DNA from: Mesocentrotus franciscanus | Lineage: Eukaryota > Echinodermata > Echinoidea > Camarodonta > Strongylocentrotidae | Length of the DNA stretch: 64,000 nt | Assembly (NCBI GenBank): GCA_037976565.1 | Contig: CP137672.1 | Coordinates: forward strand, 31,517,597 to 31,581,596 | Direction: 5' to 3' | Shown: piece by piece, positions 62,157 through 64,000 of the stretch | Layout: every line of letters begins with the position of its first letter | Numbering within the stretch: the first letter of the stretch is position 1 | Program-made: the position numbers and the translations under genes | Notes under the pieces: model-generated | The model's database searches: none | Seen by the model: only the letters and a program-made list of their open reading frames with translations | Told to the model about the DNA's origin: nothing

Positions 62157-63231
62157 CCAGGGGAGTGTTTCACAGAGACTAAGGTCGACTTAAGTTGGAC
62201 TTGAACTATGGCAAGCCGTTCATGCCACTGGTTGCTCTCACCATTCTTGGCATTGGTCTCTCAAGGGACGTACAAATCGTAGTCACAAATGTACAGAATT
62301 TACATTTTTTGATAGCTCATTATTGAAGGAAAAATATTATCTAAAGATCATAATTCTAAGGTTTTTTCCCTTCTAAGTTTACATCTGGTTCAAGACTTTT
62401 TAAGGTATAAATCACCTACCGTCATATAAGTCCAAGTTTTAAATATAAGTTTACAATGTAAGTAACTTTTTTTTCTTCGACAATAAACTATCAACAAATT
62501 TAATTCTGTAGAGTTCTGACGTCCCTTGAGAGACCAATGGTGAGAGCAATCAGTGGCATGAATGGCCTGCCAAAGTTAAAGTCCAACTTAAAGGGGAAGT
62601 CCACCCTGATATCAAATTGGTTTTAATGGAAACAGACAAATTAGAGAAACAATTCAGTGAAAGTTTGAGAAAAATCGGACAACAAATAAGAAAGTTTAAT
62701 ATGAATCTTTCAAAATCATGAAAATCATGGAATCTTTGAGACAAATTGGCAATGCGGTTAGAAATTGTGATGTCATCCCCTCACAAGTCACCACTGATTT
62801 GAAGTGACAGAATGACCCAAAATCTCCATCCATTTCTCTTAATGTAAATGGAATAGTAGACCTATCTTATTTGGGGGTGCATGAAAGAACATGCTATCCG
62901 TGATATGTGATAGAGGTATATAGGCATGAAGAAATTATATCTTTTAATCAAAATGGAATTTAGAGACATTTCTTGCATTAAAAAAAAGATAAATTGTGAG
63001 GGGTGATATCATATTTAGAGACCGCGTTGCCAATTTGACTCACAGATTTGAAGTATTTAATGAAAAGTGGTGGATTAAAAAAACATCCATAACGTTCTTA
63101 TTTATTGTCCGATTTTTCTCAAACCTTCACTGATCTGTTCTTCTCATTTTTATCCTGATATTAAAACAAACTTATTATCAGGGTGGACTTCCCCTTTAAA
63201 TCAATCTTAGTCTATGTAAAATACCCCCTGG
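62157..63231. mobile_element. Outer MITE, interrupted by a TTAA MITE
   Basis: The left end CCAGGGGAGTGTTTCACAGA...TTAAGTTGGACTT pairs with 62578-62591 joined to 63200-63231. The inner arms (CTCACCATT..TTGGTCTCTCAAGGGAC against 62520-62560) also pair. Without the inserted element it is about 470 bp. Confidence 0.8.
62588..63199. mobile_element. TTAA-flanked MITE nested in the outer MITE
   Basis: TTAA at 62588-62591 and 63196-63199 flank 604 bp. Termini AGGGGAAGTCCACCCTGATA and its reverse complement. Internal pairing includes the AATCGGACAA(C/T)AAATAAGAA block. The target TTAA lies inside the right inverted repeat of the outer element. Confidence 0.9.
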
Positions 63232-63470
63232 CTTATTAATCGTTAAACTCAGTATAAATTACCTATAATTACGTGGAAAAAAAATAAAAATTGGTTTGGT
63301 AAAATCAATAAAACGTAACATAAAATGGAGAAAATAGATATACTAGCAGTGAGTGGCTCATTCTCAGATTTTAGCAAAAGTGAATATAATTATGCCATTA
63401 TTTATTTATTTTTTTTTTTTTTTGGGGCATTTACACAGTCCCAACTAGTTGGCATGCTCATATCTCAATT

Positions 63471-63515
<45 letters not shown>

Positions 63516-64000
63516 CTCAAACAAATGTTGTTATTTACGACCTTTATGAGCTTTATGACCAATTAGAAAGTTTGATGTTCTTTTTTGTTGTTGCACTTAT
63601 TCATAATGTAATCGCTTGGTATCAGACGTTGGAACTATTATTTCCAAAGCTTCTTTTTACTTGAACATTATTCTCTTAAACACTACCGCGAATGTTGATT
63701 TACTGAAATAAAAGTTAATCTGTTATTGGATCTGTGTTTTTACTTTGACTCTCGAGTATCACAATATGGCTGTCTTTTCGAATGAACTTCTATGCTGCTC
63801 CATACGTAATTGCCCACCTTTTCCACCTCTGTCCTTCTTTCTCTTTCGCTCTCTCTCTCTCTCTCCCTCGTGATTTATTTAATGTGAGCCTGTTTCTAGT
63901 AACGCGATCGCAAAGATTTTCGACAAATCAACTCAACTGCTGTTTCAATACCCTAGCGTATATCTCATACAGAAATTTTGTTCGGAATATTTAATATGTC
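63232..64000. other. No gene seen; simple repeats
   Basis: Contains a T-run near 63409-63421, (CT)n(AT)n at 63475-63516 and a CT tract at 63846-63866. Confidence 0.6.

Noticed and set aside
61784..62173. 129-codon minus-strand frame
   Set aside because: AT-rich with no recognised domain; runs into a MITE.

Overview
The window is eukaryotic and AT-rich. It has small exons with GT-AG introns, many short inverted-repeat DNA transposons, tRNA-derived SINEs and microsatellites. A vertebrate-type Toll-like receptor (TLR) coded in one uninterrupted exon, duplicated nearby, together with these repeats, points to an echinoderm, most likely a sea urchin. That assignment is inference from gene style; species cannot be told from the sequence.

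Layout. 1-8.5 kb holds the last coding exon of an unrecognised plus-strand gene (2233-2436), probable 3' UTR and repeats. 8.5-25.4 kb and 40.1-49.6 kb are the two arms of a large imperfect inverted duplication. Each arm carries one TLR and the two TLRs converge. The right-arm copy (minus strand, 47922-45175) is an intact 915-residue receptor. The left-arm copy is a pseudogene with a TAG codon at 11403-11405, split by an 8747-bp DNA transposon (12364-21110) with CACTG termini and terminal clusters of ACTAAT/ATTAGT motifs, as in EnSpm/CACTA elements. Inside that transposon lie two exons of an unrelated spliced gene and several nested smaller elements.

Between and beyond the arms are two complete 12-exon SEC14-like (CRAL-TRIO plus GOLD) lipid-binding protein genes, both on the plus strand: 29687-40401 (400 residues) and 52410-61611 (401 residues). 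Exons 1-11 have the same lengths in both, and all intron phases match, so they are tandem duplicates. The inner edge of the inverted duplication falls in intron 11 of the first SEC14-like gene. The left arm therefore carries only a stray copy of its last exon (minus strand, 25214-24916) that has lost the stop codon. This marks the right arm as the source and the left arm as the copy.

Relative ages can be read from the sequence. One SINE is shared by both arms and so predates the duplication. The large transposon (left arm only) and a non-LTR retrotransposon fragment (right arm only, itself split by a 161-bp TA-flanked element) came later. At least four TTAA-flanked MITEs are present; one sits inside another MITE. 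No bacterial, CRISPR, rRNA or convincing tRNA genes were seen.
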